Shown here piece after piece: positions 18,694 through 27,670 of a DNA stretch of 64,000 nt. Under the pieces are notes generated by a model. The model was given only the letters and a program-made list of their open reading frames with translations. It ran no database searches and was not told where the DNA came from. The translations under genes were made by a program, and so were the position numbers. The number at the start of each line of letters is the position of its first letter. The stretch's first letter is position 1. This stretch comes from Acidovorax benzenivorans (GTDB lineage Bacteria > Pseudomonadota > Gammaproteobacteria > Burkholderiales > Burkholderiaceae_C): the NCBI RefSeq assembly GCF_028680575.1, contig NZ_JAPCKI010000007.1, positions 186,001 through 250,000 on the forward strand. Direction: 5' to 3'.

Positions 18694-18801
18694 CCCCCCT
18701 GAGGCCCTGCGGGCCTTCCCCCCGCTCTCGCATTGCTGCGCGATGCGGGCAGGGGGACGCCGCCAGCGCGGCGGGGCGGCCCTTGCGCGGCGGCCCTGGC
18801 C
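18694..18801 (+). repeat. Family B intergenic repeat, copy 2
   Basis: It begins CCCCCCTGAGGCCCTGCG, then has CCCCGCTCTC, GCTGCGCGATGCGGGC and GGGGCGGCCCTT, in the same order and spacing as the copy at 2557-2656 on the opposite strand. It contains several short GC-rich dyads such as GCCGCC-AGC-GCGGCGG. It separates the response regulator from its kinase gene. Confidence 0.7.
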
Positions 18802-18856
18802 TGGGCCACGCCAGTTTTGGCAGCCCTGCACGGTACTTTCACGCGAGAGGAATGGA

Positions 18857-21052
18857 GTGAAACGCCTACTGCACCCCGCACTTGAAATATCGCGTCTGGA
18901 AATGCCCCGCCTGGGCTTGCCCGCGTTCCGCCTGCGCATTCTGGTGCGCGGGGTGTTCGTGCTGCTGGCACTGGCCACGGTGGCGCTGAGCGTGGTGGTG
19001 CTCAAGGACGAAAAGGAGCGCGCCTGGCAGGCCTACCAGCACGGTTTTGTGCGCAGCCAGGCCGAGGTCATGGCGCGGCTGCGCCACCCCTCGGGCCAGT
19101 TGGCGCTGCTCAATGCCAGCCACCTGGGCCAGAGCGTGACGCCGCTGGCGCCGCTGCTGCTGCCCTACGCCGCCATCGACTTTGACGACCCGCAAAAATC
19201 GCAGCAGGCGGTAGAGATGGCGGGCTGTTCGGTGCAGTACCCCGACGGCGCCTCGGTCTGCGCCGCGATTGGCAACAACCCCTATGCGGGCGGCTTCATC
19301 TACCTGGTGGGCAGCTTTTATGCGGGCGAGCTGACGCCCCGCGAGCGCGGTGCGCTGGTGCCTGCAGAATCACACCGTGCGCGCATCAGCCTGGACATGC
19401 GCGGCACCACCTACCGCTGGATTGCGCCGTACGAGGCCATGCCGCCGCAAGGCAGCACGGCGGTGCGCGGGCGCCTGACGGGGTTTGTGGACAACGGCAC
19501 GCCGCAGCTCGACGCCCGCGCGCGGCCGGTGCGCGACTTTCGCGGCTGGCTGTGGCAAAACGGCCAGTGCCGCGACCTGCCACCCCCATCGGCCAGTTCG
19601 CCCGCTGGCGAGGCCACCACCGTCACCACCCCGGACTGCCTGCGCCGCACCCACTACTCCATCCGACTGCCCGTCGAGCTGTTCCGCGAGGCCCTGTTCC
19701 GCAAAGACGAGCGCCTGGTCTGGCCGCCGGAGGACTTGGGGCAGATGCGCGTGCGGGTAGAGATGCTGGCACCGGGCGAAGACACCCCAGCGCTGTTTGA
19801 CAGCGACGCGCCCGGCGCGCAACTGGCCGCATCGCTGGGCGACCTCGCGCGCAGCCTGTTGCCGGGCGAGCGTGTGCAGATCCGCAAGCTGGGCAGTGAC
19901 GAGGCCAGCGCCATCACCCTCAAAGGTTTGGACGTGCAAGCAGAGCCGTCAGCGCCCTGGCTGCTGCGCCTGATCCGCTGGCTGCCACTAGAGGCCGCAG
20001 GCGTGGGCCCGGCAGCAGCCACGCCCGCCGCCCCCACGGCCCTGGACATTCTGGACACGCCCACCGGCAACTACGTGGTGAACTTCACCGGCCACCTGCG
20101 CGGCGTGGAACAAGGCCTGGCCGCTGTGGCCACGCGCCTGTCGTGGTACCTGGGCGCCATGCTGGGCGCCATTGCGCTGGCCTGGCTGGTGGTGGAGGTG
20201 GGCCTGATCCGCCGCGTGACGGCCCTCACCCGCCGCGCCGCTGCGGTGTCGTACAACGTGCAGCCCGGCCACACCGGACCCCGGCTGGGCGACCTGGATG
20301 TGTCGGACCTGCGCGGCTCAGACGAGCTGGGCATTCTGGCCGGGGGCCTGGCCGACCTGCTGCAGCGCGTGAAGGACGACCTGCAGCGCGAGCAACTGCG
20401 CGCCCAGCAAGAGCGCGACATGTGGCACGCCGTAGGGCACGAGATCATGTCGCCCCTGCAGTCGCTGATGGCGCTGAACGGCCCACAAGACCCCGGCCAC
20501 CGCTATGTGCAGCGCATGCAGCAGGCCATCCATGTGCTGTATGGCACGGCATCGCCCGCCGAGGCACTGCAGGCCGCCGATGTGCCCGAGGGGCGGCTGG
20601 ACCTGGATGCCTTCTTGCGCAACGTGGCCGACAACGCGCACTTTGCGGGCATTCTGGATGTGGTGTACGCACCAAGCACTGGCCACACCGGCCCGGTCAT
20701 CGTGCGGGCCGACGAGTTTGCGCTCGAAGACGTGGTGACCCACATCTTGCGCAATGCCGACCGCTACCGCCCTACGGGCAGCCCGATCACGCTGACGCTC
20801 ACGGCGTCAGAGTCCACCGCCAGCGCCACGCTGCACAACCAGGGCTCGACCATTGCCGAAGACCTGCTGGAGCGGATTTTTGAGTTGGGCGTGTCAGACC
20901 CGGATAGCCCCACCCCGCTGGGCGAGGGCGAACACCGGGGCCAGGGCCTGTTTGTGGCCAAGACCTACATGGCCAAGATGGGCGGCACCATCAACGCCCG
21001 TAACACCGAGGGCGGCGTAGCGTTTGTGTTGACGTTTCAGCGGCTGGGGTAG
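18857..21052 (+). CDS. Membrane sensor histidine kinase
   Basis: A 731-residue kinase from GTG 18857, which is preceded by GAGG at about six bases; the frame runs upstream into repeat sequence, and ATG 18902 is an alternative. TM1 lies at about residues 27-48 and TM2 near 428-450, enclosing a periplasmic sensor domain of about 380 residues with Cys pairs. After TM2 comes a HAMP-like linker, then the H-box G-H-E-I-M-S-P-L-Q with His528, and an HATPase domain (H-I-L-R-N-A-D-R-Y-R-P as N-box, then G-Q-G-L-F-V-A-K). The H-box M-S-P-L-Q and the arginine after the N-box differ from standard EnvZ/PhoR kinases. The partner is most likely the response regulator just upstream. The stimulus is unknown. 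Confidence 0.88.
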   Translation: MKRLLHPALEISRLEMPRLGLPAFRLRILVRGVFVLLALATVALSVVVLKDEKERAWQAYQHGFVRSQAEVMARLRHPSGQLALLNASHLGQSVTPLAPLLLPYAAIDFDDPQKSQQAVEMAGCSVQYPDGASVCAAIGNNPYAGGFIYLVGSFYAGELTPRERGALVPAESHRARISLDMRGTTYRWIAPYEAMPPQGSTAVRGRLTGFVDNGTPQLDARARPVRDFRGWLWQNGQCRDLPPPSASSPAGEATTVTTPDCLRRTHYSIRLPVELFREALFRKDERLVWPPEDLGQMRVRVEMLAPGEDTPALFDSDAPGAQLAASLGDLARSLLPGERVQIRKLGSDEASAITLKGLDVQAEPSAPWLLRLIRWLPLEAAGVGPAAATPAAPTALDILDTPTGNYVVNFTGHLRGVEQGLAAVATRLSWYLGAMLGAIALAWLVVEVGLIRRVTALTRRAAAVSYNVQPGHTGPRLGDLDVSDLRGSDELGILAGGLADLLQRVKDDLQREQLRAQQERDMWHAVGHEIMSPLQSLMALNGPQDPGHRYVQRMQQAIHVLYGTASPAEALQAADVPEGRLDLDAFLRNVADNAHFAGILDVVYAPSTGHTGPVIVRADEFALEDVVTHILRNADRYRPTGSPITLTLTASESTASATLHNQGSTIAEDLLERIFELGVSDPDSPTPLGEGEHRGQGLFVAKTYMAKMGGTINARNTEGGVAFVLTFQRLG

Positions 21053-21093
21053 CCCCACCGGCAGTGGTGGGCCATCCCGCCCTCAAGCAGCCC

Positions 21094-21777
21094 TCAAGCC
21101 GCCAACTGCACCCGCATGGCGTCGATCACGCCCTTGTAATCAGGCTTGCCAAATATCGCGCTGCCCGCCACAAAGGTGTCAGCGCCCGCATCGGCAACGC
21201 GGCGAATGTTGTCGGCCTTGATGCCGCCGTCCACTTCCAGGCGGATGTCCTTGCCCGAGGCGTCGATGCGCTTACGCACGGCTTCGATCTTGCGCAGGGC
21301 CGAGTCGATGAAGCTCTGGCCGCCAAAGCCGGGGTTCACGCTCATGATGAGGATGAGGTCAATGTCGTCAATCACCCAGTCCAGCACATCCAGCGGCGCG
21401 GCCGGGTTGAACACCAGGCCAGGCTTGACGCCCTTGGAGCGGATGGCCTGGATGCTGCGGTGCACATGGCCCGAGGCGTCGGGATGGAAGCTGATGTAGT
21501 CCGCGCCCGCGTCGGCAAACGCAGCGGCCAGGGCGTCCACCGGCTGAATCATCAGGTGCACGTCGATGGGCACGGCCACACCCGCAGGCGTTTTGGCATG
21601 GGGCTTCAAGGCCTGGCACACCATGGGGCCGAAAGTGAGGTTGGGCACGTAATGGTTGTCCATCACGTCGAAGTGGATCCAGTCCGCGCCAGCGGCAATG
21701 ACGTTGCGCACTTCTTCGCCCAGGCGGGCAAAGTCGGCAGAGAGGATCGAGGGGGCGATTTGAAAGGTGCGGCTCAT
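21094..21777 (-). CDS. rpe: Ribulose-phosphate 3-epimerase
   Basis: A 227-residue TIM-barrel enzyme that interconverts ribulose 5-phosphate and xylulose 5-phosphate in the pentose phosphate pathway. Diagnostic segments are A-P-S-I-L-S-A-D-F at residues 7-15, [27 protein letters not shown] and L-E-V-D-G-G-I. ATG 21777 gives the normal length; a frame reaching 21933 overlaps apaG and is rejected. It is divergent from apaG across about 90 bp. Confidence 0.97.
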   Translation of the reverse strand: MSRTFQIAPSILSADFARLGEEVRNVIAAGADWIHFDVMDNHYVPNLTFGPMVCQALKPHAKTPAGVAVPIDVHLMIQPVDALAAAFADAGADYISFHPDASGHVHRSIQAIRSKGVKPGLVFNPAAPLDVLDWVIDDIDLILIMSVNPGFGGQSFIDSALRKIEAVRKRIDASGKDIRLEVDGGIKADNIRRVADAGADTFVAGSAIFGKPDYKGVIDAMRVQLAA

Positions 21778-21865
21778 CCCCCGATTGTCGCAAAGCGCAG
21801 AACCACTGGGTTTTTGACACCCGGGAGTTGCCCACCCATGGGGCGGCACGGTTACCATGCGGCCC

Positions 21866-22273
21866 ATGCCAAAGTACCAGTTTGATGTGGAAGTGCTGCC
21901 CGAATACCTGCCCGAGCAGTCTGCGCCGGACACCGGGGTGTTCAGCTTCGCCTACACCATCACCGTGACCAACGCGGGTGACGCGCCCGCCCAGCTGATC
22001 TCGCGCCACTGGATCATCAGCGATGCGCGCGGCCATACCGAAGAGGTCAAAGGCCTGGGCGTGGTCGGTCAGCAGCCCCTGCTCAAGCCCGGGGAGTCGT
22101 TTCAGTACACCAGCGGCTGTCGGCTGCGCACCTCCAGTGGCACCATGCACGGCACCTTCCATTGCGTGGCCGAAGATGGCGAGCCCTTCAACACCCCGGT
22201 GCCCCTGTTCGTGCTGGAGGCCATCAGCCACGGCCCATCGGGCGAACCTTTGAGCGGTCGGGTGCTGCATTGA
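21866..22273 (+). CDS. apaG: ApaG protein (Co2+/Mg2+ efflux-associated, FnIII-like fold)
   Basis: A 135-residue ApaG protein. Most of its length is conserved: [16 protein letters not shown] and the G-T-M-H-G segment. ApaG mutants in Salmonella show altered cobalt sensitivity and magnesium efflux, but its biochemical role is unresolved. The start could also be ATG 21857, three codons upstream; M-P-K-Y-Q-F is closer to the usual N-terminus. A rho-independent terminator follows at 22312. Confidence 0.94.
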   Translation: MPKYQFDVEVLPEYLPEQSAPDTGVFSFAYTITVTNAGDAPAQLISRHWIISDARGHTEEVKGLGVVGQQPLLKPGESFQYTSGCRLRTSSGTMHGTFHCVAEDGEPFNTPVPLFVLEAISHGPSGEPLSGRVLH

Positions 22274-22311
22274 AAAACCATTGCCCCTGCGCCCCCCACT
22301 TGGTGTGGTCG

Positions 22312-22335
22312 CGGCCTCCCAAGGGGGCCGTTTTT
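22312..22335 (+). terminator. Rho-independent terminator after apaG
   Basis: The stem CGGCCTCC (22312-22319) pairs with GGGGGCCG (22323-22330) with one G-T pair and a 3-base loop, followed by five T residues. It lies about 40 bp after the apaG stop. Confidence 0.65.
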
Positions 22336-22355
22336 CATCTTGGGGTGGCCCGGCG

Positions 22356-24371
22356 ATGAAAAACCGCGCCCATACCGACCTGGCCAGCCTGCTGGCGACA
22401 CTGGACCCGGCCGCTGCGTTGGCACATCGGCATCTGTGGCTCATCCACCTGCTGGACTGGGTGCGCGGTGAGCGCGACTCGGCGTCCGCCGCCGTGGGCC
22501 GGGTGCAGCTTTTCATCGATGCGGTCGCGGCACGGCCCGACATCCAACAGCGGCTGCAGGCTTGGTGGGCCACGTTGGTGGACCAGGTGGATATCACCAC
22601 GTTGCTCGCCGACTTTGGCTTTGCCCCCCGCACTGCACTGGTGAGCGAGATCGCTGAGCGCCTGCGCACCAAGCTGCTGCCGGGCAGCCCCGAGACCATT
22701 GACGCGTCTGAGCTCTTCATGCTGGCCCTGCCCAGCGCCTTTGATGCCCAATGGCTCGCGGCACTGGACGAAGTCACCCTGAACCGGCTGGTGATGCTGC
22801 TGACCCAGGACGGCACTGACGAAAGCCCTGGTGGCGCCACACGCTGGCACAGAGCCTTGCTCGACGCCATCACCTACTGCGCGGGGCAGATTCTCTCGAC
22901 CGGCTTCGCGCCCGAACTGCGGCTGCGCATGAGCGAGTCCGCACGCGAGGCCCAGCCCTTCCACGCGCTCATCCGCGATGTGGAGAGCTTGCGTGTGGAA
23001 GTGCTGCACGCACTGCGCACCCCCGACCGGCTCAACGAAACCGCCCAACGCCTGCGCGAACGGCTGGAGTCGTGTCGCGCTGCGGCCGCCACCGTGTACA
23101 CCCATTTTGAGGACAACGGTATCTCGGTGGGGCTGGTGTTCCGCCTGCGGCAGCTGCGCGAGCGCATTTTGCGGGTGCGGGTGCTGCTCGACTGCCTGCT
23201 GTCGGCACAGCCCGCCGCCACAGCCGCGCAACTCATGGCGCAGTTGGTGATGGTGGGGCAGGAGCGGCGCAGCCTGCGTGCGCTGCTGGCGTCCAACTCG
23301 TCGCTGCTGGCGGCCAAGGTGGCCGAGCGCAGCGCCGAGACGGGTGAGCACTACATCACCCGCACCAGCGCCGAATACCACTCCATGCTGCGCAAGGCGG
23401 CCGGGGGCGGTGCGCTGATGGCCTTCACCACGCTGATCAAGTTTGGCCTGTACGCGCTGGCGTTGTCGGCCTTCTGGGGCGGGTTCATGGCGGGCATCAA
23501 CTACGCCGTGAGCTTTGTGTTGATCCAGTTGCTGCACTTCACGGTGGCCACCAAACAGCCCGCCATGACGGCACCCGCCATGGCGGCCAAGCTCAAGGAG
23601 CTGGGCGCTGGCGATGCCATCGAGTCGTTCGTGGACGAAATCACCCACCTGGTGCGCTCGCAGGTGGCTGCGGTGCTGGGCAACGTGCTGGTGGTGTTCC
23701 CGGCCGTGCTGGCGCTGGCCGCACTGATTGCGCTGGCCACAGGCGGCCCGGCCATCAGCGAGAAGCAGGCCGTGCATGTGTTCGAGTCCCTGCACCTGCT
23801 GGGGCCTTCGCTGTTCTTTGCTGCCTTTACCGGGGTGCTGCTGTTTGCGTCCAGCATCATCGCGGGCTGGACGGAGAACTGGTTTGTGCTGCACCGCATG
23901 GACTCGGCCCTGCACTACAACCCGCGCATCACCGGGCTGCTGGGTGCCGCGCGCGCTGCGCGCTGGGCTCGGTTCCTGCGCGAGAACCTGTCGGGCTTTG
24001 CGGCCAACATCTCTCTGGGCTTCATGCTGGGGCTGGTGCCTGCTTTTGCAGCGTTTTTTGGGCTGGGCCTGGATGTGCGACACGTCACGCTGTCCACGGG
24101 CCAGATGGCCGCCGCCAGCGCTACGTTGGGCCTGCAAGTGCTGCAGTTGCCCACCTTCTGGTGGGCGATGGCATCGCTGCCGTTTTTGGGCGCTCTGAAT
24201 GTGTCGGTGAGCTTTTACCTGGCCTTCAGTCTGGCGCTGCGCGCGCAGAACGTGAGCGGCGTGGACCGCGCGCGCATTTATGCAGCGATCCGCGCCCGCT
24301 TGCGCTCCGCGCCCCTGAGCTTTTTTGTACCCGAGCGGCACCACCCGGTGCACACACCGGCACAGGGTTGA
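22356..24371 (+). CDS. Large membrane protein of the so-called site-specific recombinase family
   Basis: A 671-residue protein matching a family widely annotated as site-specific recombinase (Gcr). Its sequence does not resemble tyrosine or serine recombinases. The N-terminal half (about 1-330) is helical and soluble, with many charged residues and coiled-coil character. The C-terminal half contains about six to seven hydrophobic helices (starting near residue 345 with G-G-A-L-M-A-F-T-T-L). I would describe it as an inner-membrane protein with a large cytoplasmic domain and treat the recombinase label as historical. It starts at ATG 22356 just after the apaG terminator. The neighbouring antiporter follows 159 bp downstream. 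Confidence 0.85.
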   Translation: MKNRAHTDLASLLATLDPAAALAHRHLWLIHLLDWVRGERDSASAAVGRVQLFIDAVAARPDIQQRLQAWWATLVDQVDITTLLADFGFAPRTALVSEIAERLRTKLLPGSPETIDASELFMLALPSAFDAQWLAALDEVTLNRLVMLLTQDGTDESPGGATRWHRALLDAITYCAGQILSTGFAPELRLRMSESAREAQPFHALIRDVESLRVEVLHALRTPDRLNETAQRLRERLESCRAAAATVYTHFEDNGISVGLVFRLRQLRERILRVRVLLDCLLSAQPAATAAQLMAQLVMVGQERRSLRALLASNSSLLAAKVAERSAETGEHYITRTSAEYHSMLRKAAGGGALMAFTTLIKFGLYALALSAFWGGFMAGINYAVSFVLIQLLHFTVATKQPAMTAPAMAAKLKELGAGDAIESFVDEITHLVRSQVAAVLGNVLVVFPAVLALAALIALATGGPAISEKQAVHVFESLHLLGPSLFFAAFTGVLLFASSIIAGWTENWFVLHRMDSALHYNPRITGLLGAARAARWARFLRENLSGFAANISLGFMLGLVPAFAAFFGLGLDVRHVTLSTGQMAAASATLGLQVLQLPTFWWAMASLPFLGALNVSVSFYLAFSLALRAQNVSGVDRARIYAAIRARLRSAPLSFFVPERHHPVHTPAQG

Positions 24372-24530
24372 AACGGCAACCGCCGCCTCTGTCCTACACG
24401 GGCAGAGTGTTTCTGCCTGTAAATTCGGTGCACCAACGCTCCGGCCGACCCCGTCCCGCCTGCGGACGGCCCGTGTGCCGGAGTCTCCACACCGACGGGC
24501 TGCGCCCGTCTGACGCTGAGGTCCAATGAC

Positions 24531-25790
24531 ATGAATGAAATCCTGAGCTTCTGGGCGCAGTGGCTGCGCCCCTCGGCCGGGCTGCCCACAGTGCAATGGT
24601 CACTGCTGCTAGCGGTGGCCGCCATGGCAGGCTATCTCACCCAACGCCACACCGGCCTGCCCAAGGTCGTGGGCTATTCGCTGGTGGGCACGGCGGCAGG
24701 CCTTGCGGGCTTTGGCGGCGCTGTCTGGCCACTGCAGGGCATTGGCCTGTTCCTGCTGGAGCTGGGCGTGGCCATCGTGCTGTTTGAATGTGGCGGCCGC
24801 ATCCCGCTGCGCTGGTTCCGCCACAACCCCATGGTGCTGGTGCAGAGCATTGCCGAATCGATGCTGACCTACTTTGCCGTGTACTGGGTGCTGGTGTGGC
24901 TGCAGCTACCCACCCAGGCGGCGGGCCCGCTGGCCCTGGTGGCACTGGCGGCATCTCCTGCCGTGCTGACCCGCGTAGTGGCCGACACCCGCGCCGCCGG
25001 CCCGGTGACCGAACGCGCCATTGTGCTCACCACACTCTCCACGCTGTATGCGTTGACGCTGGGCAGCGCGAAGGCAGAACTCATCAACCGCCAGAGCCTC
25101 ACGGTGCTGGAGGCCGTGTCGCCCGTGGTGGTGGTGCTGGGCGTTTCGATTGTGGTGGCCGCCGTGCTGGCTCTGGCGCTGCGCATGGCGCTGCGCTTCA
25201 TGAGCCCCACCAGCGAAAACACCTCCATGCTGTTTCTGGCCCTGGTGGCTGCAGGCACGGCGGTGGCCGCGCACATGGGTGGCTCGGCGCCGCTGGCCGC
25301 ACTGCTGGGGGGCATGCTGCTCAAGCAGCTCAACCCCCGCCCCTGGGCGTGGCCACGGCAGCTGGGCAATGCATCGTCCCTGCTCACCATGCTGATGTTC
25401 GTGCTGGTGTCCACCGTGGCGGCACAGGCCGACTGGAGTGCGCCGGTGGCTGGCGTGGTGCTGGCCCTGATCGCCGTGCGCCTGCTGGCCAAGGCCACGG
25501 GCGTGGCGCTGGGCAATGTGGGCAGCGGCGCCAGCTGGAAGCAGGCGCTGTGGGTGGGCTGCGCGATGACGCCGATGTCGTCCATCGCCCTGCTGATTGC
25601 CTCGCAGTTTGTACTTGCATCGCCTTCCACCGGCCATGTGATCGCCGGTGTGGCGCTGCCCGCCATCTTGCTGATGGAGGTGTTCGGCGCCGTCATCGCC
25701 ACCGTGGCCATTTACCGTGCGGGCGAAAGCTCCAAGCCCTGGGCGCCCCTGACCCGCAGCAACAACGGAGAGAACAGCCGTGAGTCTTGA
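24531..25790 (+). CDS. Kef-like monovalent cation:proton antiporter (membrane domain only)
   Basis: A 419-residue integral membrane protein of the CPA2 antiporter group with about twelve helices. Typical features are [16 protein letters not shown] near the N-terminus, [14 protein letters not shown] and the later [16 protein letters not shown]. Unlike KefB/KefC it lacks the C-terminal TrkA-N (RCK) domain, so gating by NAD or glutathione would need another protein. The intergenic DNA before it contains a hairpin, GACGGGC-TGC-GCCCGTC (24493-24509). Its last 11 bp overlap the next gene, encoding a YbdK-type ligase, so the two are cotranslated. Confidence 0.9.
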   Translation: MNEILSFWAQWLRPSAGLPTVQWSLLLAVAAMAGYLTQRHTGLPKVVGYSLVGTAAGLAGFGGAVWPLQGIGLFLLELGVAIVLFECGGRIPLRWFRHNPMVLVQSIAESMLTYFAVYWVLVWLQLPTQAAGPLALVALAASPAVLTRVVADTRAAGPVTERAIVLTTLSTLYALTLGSAKAELINRQSLTVLEAVSPVVVVLGVSIVVAAVLALALRMALRFMSPTSENTSMLFLALVAAGTAVAAHMGGSAPLAALLGGMLLKQLNPRPWAWPRQLGNASSLLTMLMFVLVSTVAAQADWSAPVAGVVLALIAVRLLAKATGVALGNVGSGASWKQALWVGCAMTPMSSIALLIASQFVLASPSTGHVIAGVALPAILLMEVFGAVIATVAIYRAGESSKPWAPLTRSNNGENSRES

Positions 25791-26904
25791 AGCCTTCAAC
25801 CATTCCGAGCCGCTGACGCTGGGCGTCGAGCTGGAGCTCCAGTTGGTCAACACCAACGACTACGACCTGGCGCCCTACGCCGAGGACATGCTGCGCCTCA
25901 TGAAGAAAACCCCGCTGCCCGGCAGCGTGGTGCCCGAGATGACGAACAGCATGATCGAGATCTCCACCGGCATCTGCCACTCGGCCAGCGAGGTGCTGGG
26001 CCAGCTCACGCCCATCCGCGATGCGCTGGTCAAAAGCGCCGACAAGCTCAACATTGCCGTGGTGGGCGGTGGCACGCACCCCTTCCAGCAGTGGCACGAG
26101 CGCCGCATCTACGACAAGCCCCGTTTTCGCGAGCTGTCGGAGCTATACGGCTACCTGTCCAAGCAGTTCACCATCTTCGGCCAGCATGTGCATATCGGCT
26201 GCCCTGATGCGGATGCCGCGCTGCTGATGCTGCACCGCATGTCGCGCTACATCCCGCATTTCATTGCGCTGTCCGCGTCCAGCCCCTATGTACAAGGGCA
26301 GGACACGGCGTTTGACTCGGCGCGGCTCAACTCGGTATTTGCGTTCCCCTTGTCGGGCCGTGCCCCCATGGCGCTGACCTGGGACGACTTCACCACCTAC
26401 TTCAACAAGATGACCCGCACGGGCGTGGTCAAGAGCATGAAGGACTTCTACTGGGACATCCGCCCCAAGCCCGAGTTCGGCACCATCGAGATCCGCGTGT
26501 TCGACACGCCGCTCACCATCGAGCGTGCTGCGGCCCTCGCGGGCTATGTGCAGTCGCTGGGCGCGTGGTTCCTGGCCGACCAGCCCTTCATGCCCGAAGA
26601 GGACGACTACCTCGTGTACACCTACAACCGCTTTCAGGCCTGCCGCTTTGGCATGGACGCGGTGTATGTGGACCCGGCCACGGGGGACCACATGCCGCTG
26701 CGCGAGCACATCCTGCGCACCATGGACAAGATCGCTGGCCATGCGGCCGTGCAGGGCGCGTCGAGCGCCATGCACATGCTGCGCACCGAGGTCGAGGCGG
26801 GGCAGAACGATGCCCGCTGGCTGCGCCAGCGCCAAAGTGAAGAGCAGCTACTGGCCGAGGTGAGCCGCCAGGCGGCACAGCGCTTTCGCGGCGCAGCGGC
26901 CTGA
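25780..26904 (+). CDS. YbdK-type carboxylate-amine ligase (glutamate-cysteine ligase family 2)
   Basis: A 374-residue member of the GCS2 family: [12 protein letters not shown] at the start (metal and glutamate site), [13 protein letters not shown] near residue 49, G-G-G-T-H-P-F and G-Q-H-V-H-I-G. These enzymes form gamma-glutamyl or similar amide bonds with ATP. E. coli YbdK has only weak glutamate-cysteine ligase activity, so the true substrates are open. The start is GTG 25780, inside the antiporter gene (11-bp overlap). The pairing with a Kef-like antiporter, a class controlled by glutathione in E. coli, suggests a shared role in thiol or potassium homeostasis, which is an inference. Confidence 0.92.
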   Translation: MSLEAFNHSEPLTLGVELELQLVNTNDYDLAPYAEDMLRLMKKTPLPGSVVPEMTNSMIEISTGICHSASEVLGQLTPIRDALVKSADKLNIAVVGGGTHPFQQWHERRIYDKPRFRELSELYGYLSKQFTIFGQHVHIGCPDADAALLMLHRMSRYIPHFIALSASSPYVQGQDTAFDSARLNSVFAFPLSGRAPMALTWDDFTTYFNKMTRTGVVKSMKDFYWDIRPKPEFGTIEIRVFDTPLTIERAAALAGYVQSLGAWFLADQPFMPEEDDYLVYTYNRFQACRFGMDAVYVDPATGDHMPLREHILRTMDKIAGHAAVQGASSAMHMLRTEVEAGQNDARWLRQRQSEEQLLAEVSRQAAQRFRGAAA

Positions 26905-26944
26905 TCCGCACGCCCCGAGCCGGTCGCCTCACGCGCTCGCCAGC

Positions 26945-27343
26945 TCACGCAGTCAGCGCCAATCTGCGCGCTTGCTGCGTACGCCCGCCATAGCCCCAGT
27001 CGCTGGCTGGCAGCTCCCGCACCACCACATAGCTGGCCGCAGCCAGCGCGCCATCACCCGCCAGCTGGCGCTGCAACTCGGCAAACGCGGCGGCGATGAA
27101 AGCGGCCTTCTCCTCCTCGGTGTTCGTGCCCTGCGTGATGCTGATCTCCAGCAGGGCCGTGGGTTGCGCCACGGGCGCACCGCCGATGTGCCAGCGCGCG
27201 GCAGGCAGGTCGTCGATGACCACGGCGGTCACCTCGCGGCGTTTGCCCAATAGCTGGACCGTGAGGTCCGTCAGCGCACTGGCCAGCGCCTCGTAGCGCT
27301 CGGGGTTTTGCAGCGGGGTCAGTTTCAGGACAAGGGTGGGCAT
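26945..27343 (-). CDS. Tautomerase-family protein
   Basis: A 132-residue protein that begins M-P-T-L-V-L-K-L, so a mature N-terminal proline (the catalytic base of 4-oxalocrotonate tautomerase relatives) would be exposed after removal of Met. It has two beta-alpha-beta-like halves (K-R-R-E-V-T-A-V-V-I-D-D-L-P and A-L-L-E-I-S-I-T-Q-G-T-N-T-E-E-E-K-A-A-F-I), as in two-motif tautomerases. The substrate is unknown. The coding start overlaps the end of a 77-residue ORF by 19 bp, making a two-gene operon transcribed away from a LysR gene that probably controls it. Confidence 0.85.
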   Translation of the reverse strand: MPTLVLKLTPLQNPERYEALASALTDLTVQLLGKRREVTAVVIDDLPAARWHIGGAPVAQPTALLEISITQGTNTEEEKAAFIAAAFAELQRQLAGDGALAAASYVVVRELPASDWGYGGRTQQARRLALTA

Positions 27344-27558
27344 GGCGTATTCGCTTCCAGGGTGGATAGGTGGGAGGGTGCGTATGGGGTCCGCATTGCA
27401 TGAAGAACCCGTCGGGTCAGGCGCACAAGCCCCCGGGCCACCCAGGCATGGGCTTCGCGGATCGCCTCCTGGCGCAACTGCAGAGCGTGACACTTGGCGG
27501 CATCGCGCAGGCGCTGGTAGTCGTCGGGGTGCAAGTCGGGAGGCAGATACGGACTCAT
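27325..27558 (-). CDS. Small hypothetical protein upstream of the tautomerase gene
   Basis: A 77-residue protein that I do not recognise. The first 55 residues are a charged, Arg/His-rich amphipathic helix region (Y-Q-R-L-R-D-A-A-K-C-H-A-L-Q-L-R-Q-E-A-I-R-E-A), while the last 20 are Pro/Ser-rich. It has a strong ribosome-binding site, AAAGGAA, about five bases before ATG 27558. Its stop lies inside the tautomerase gene, so the two should be translationally coupled. The strong start signal and operon position support a real gene. Confidence 0.65.
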   Translation of the reverse strand: MSPYLPPDLHPDDYQRLRDAAKCHALQLRQEAIREAHAWVARGLVRLTRRVLHAMRTPYAPSHLSTLEANTPCPPLS

Positions 27559-27628
27559 GGCATTCCTTTCGGGGTGGAGCCACTGTAGGCAGCACAGGGC
27601 GCGGCGGAAACGGCCGGTGGTGCAAGAC

Positions 27629-27651
27629 GGCTTTGCGCGGACTGCAAAGCC
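27629..27651. promoter_or_regulatory. Candidate LysR operator
   Basis: A perfect 8-bp inverted repeat, GGCTTTGC-N7-GCAAAGCC, lies 20-42 bp upstream of the LysR start and about 70-90 bp upstream of the divergent small ORF. It contains the T-N11-A spacing (T634, A646 of the 27-kb block). Symmetry, spacing and position all fit a LysR autoregulatory site. Confidence 0.6.
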
Positions 27652-27670
27652 CCGCCGTTACCATTGCCCG

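Noticed and set aside
22356-24371. A site-specific recombinase marking a mobile element
   Set aside because: No catalytic recombinase motif or attachment sites are visible, and the protein is clearly membrane-bound. The name is a family label only.
22335-24596. A 753-codon minus-strand frame
   Set aside because: It is antisense to the large membrane protein gene and has no recognisable motif.
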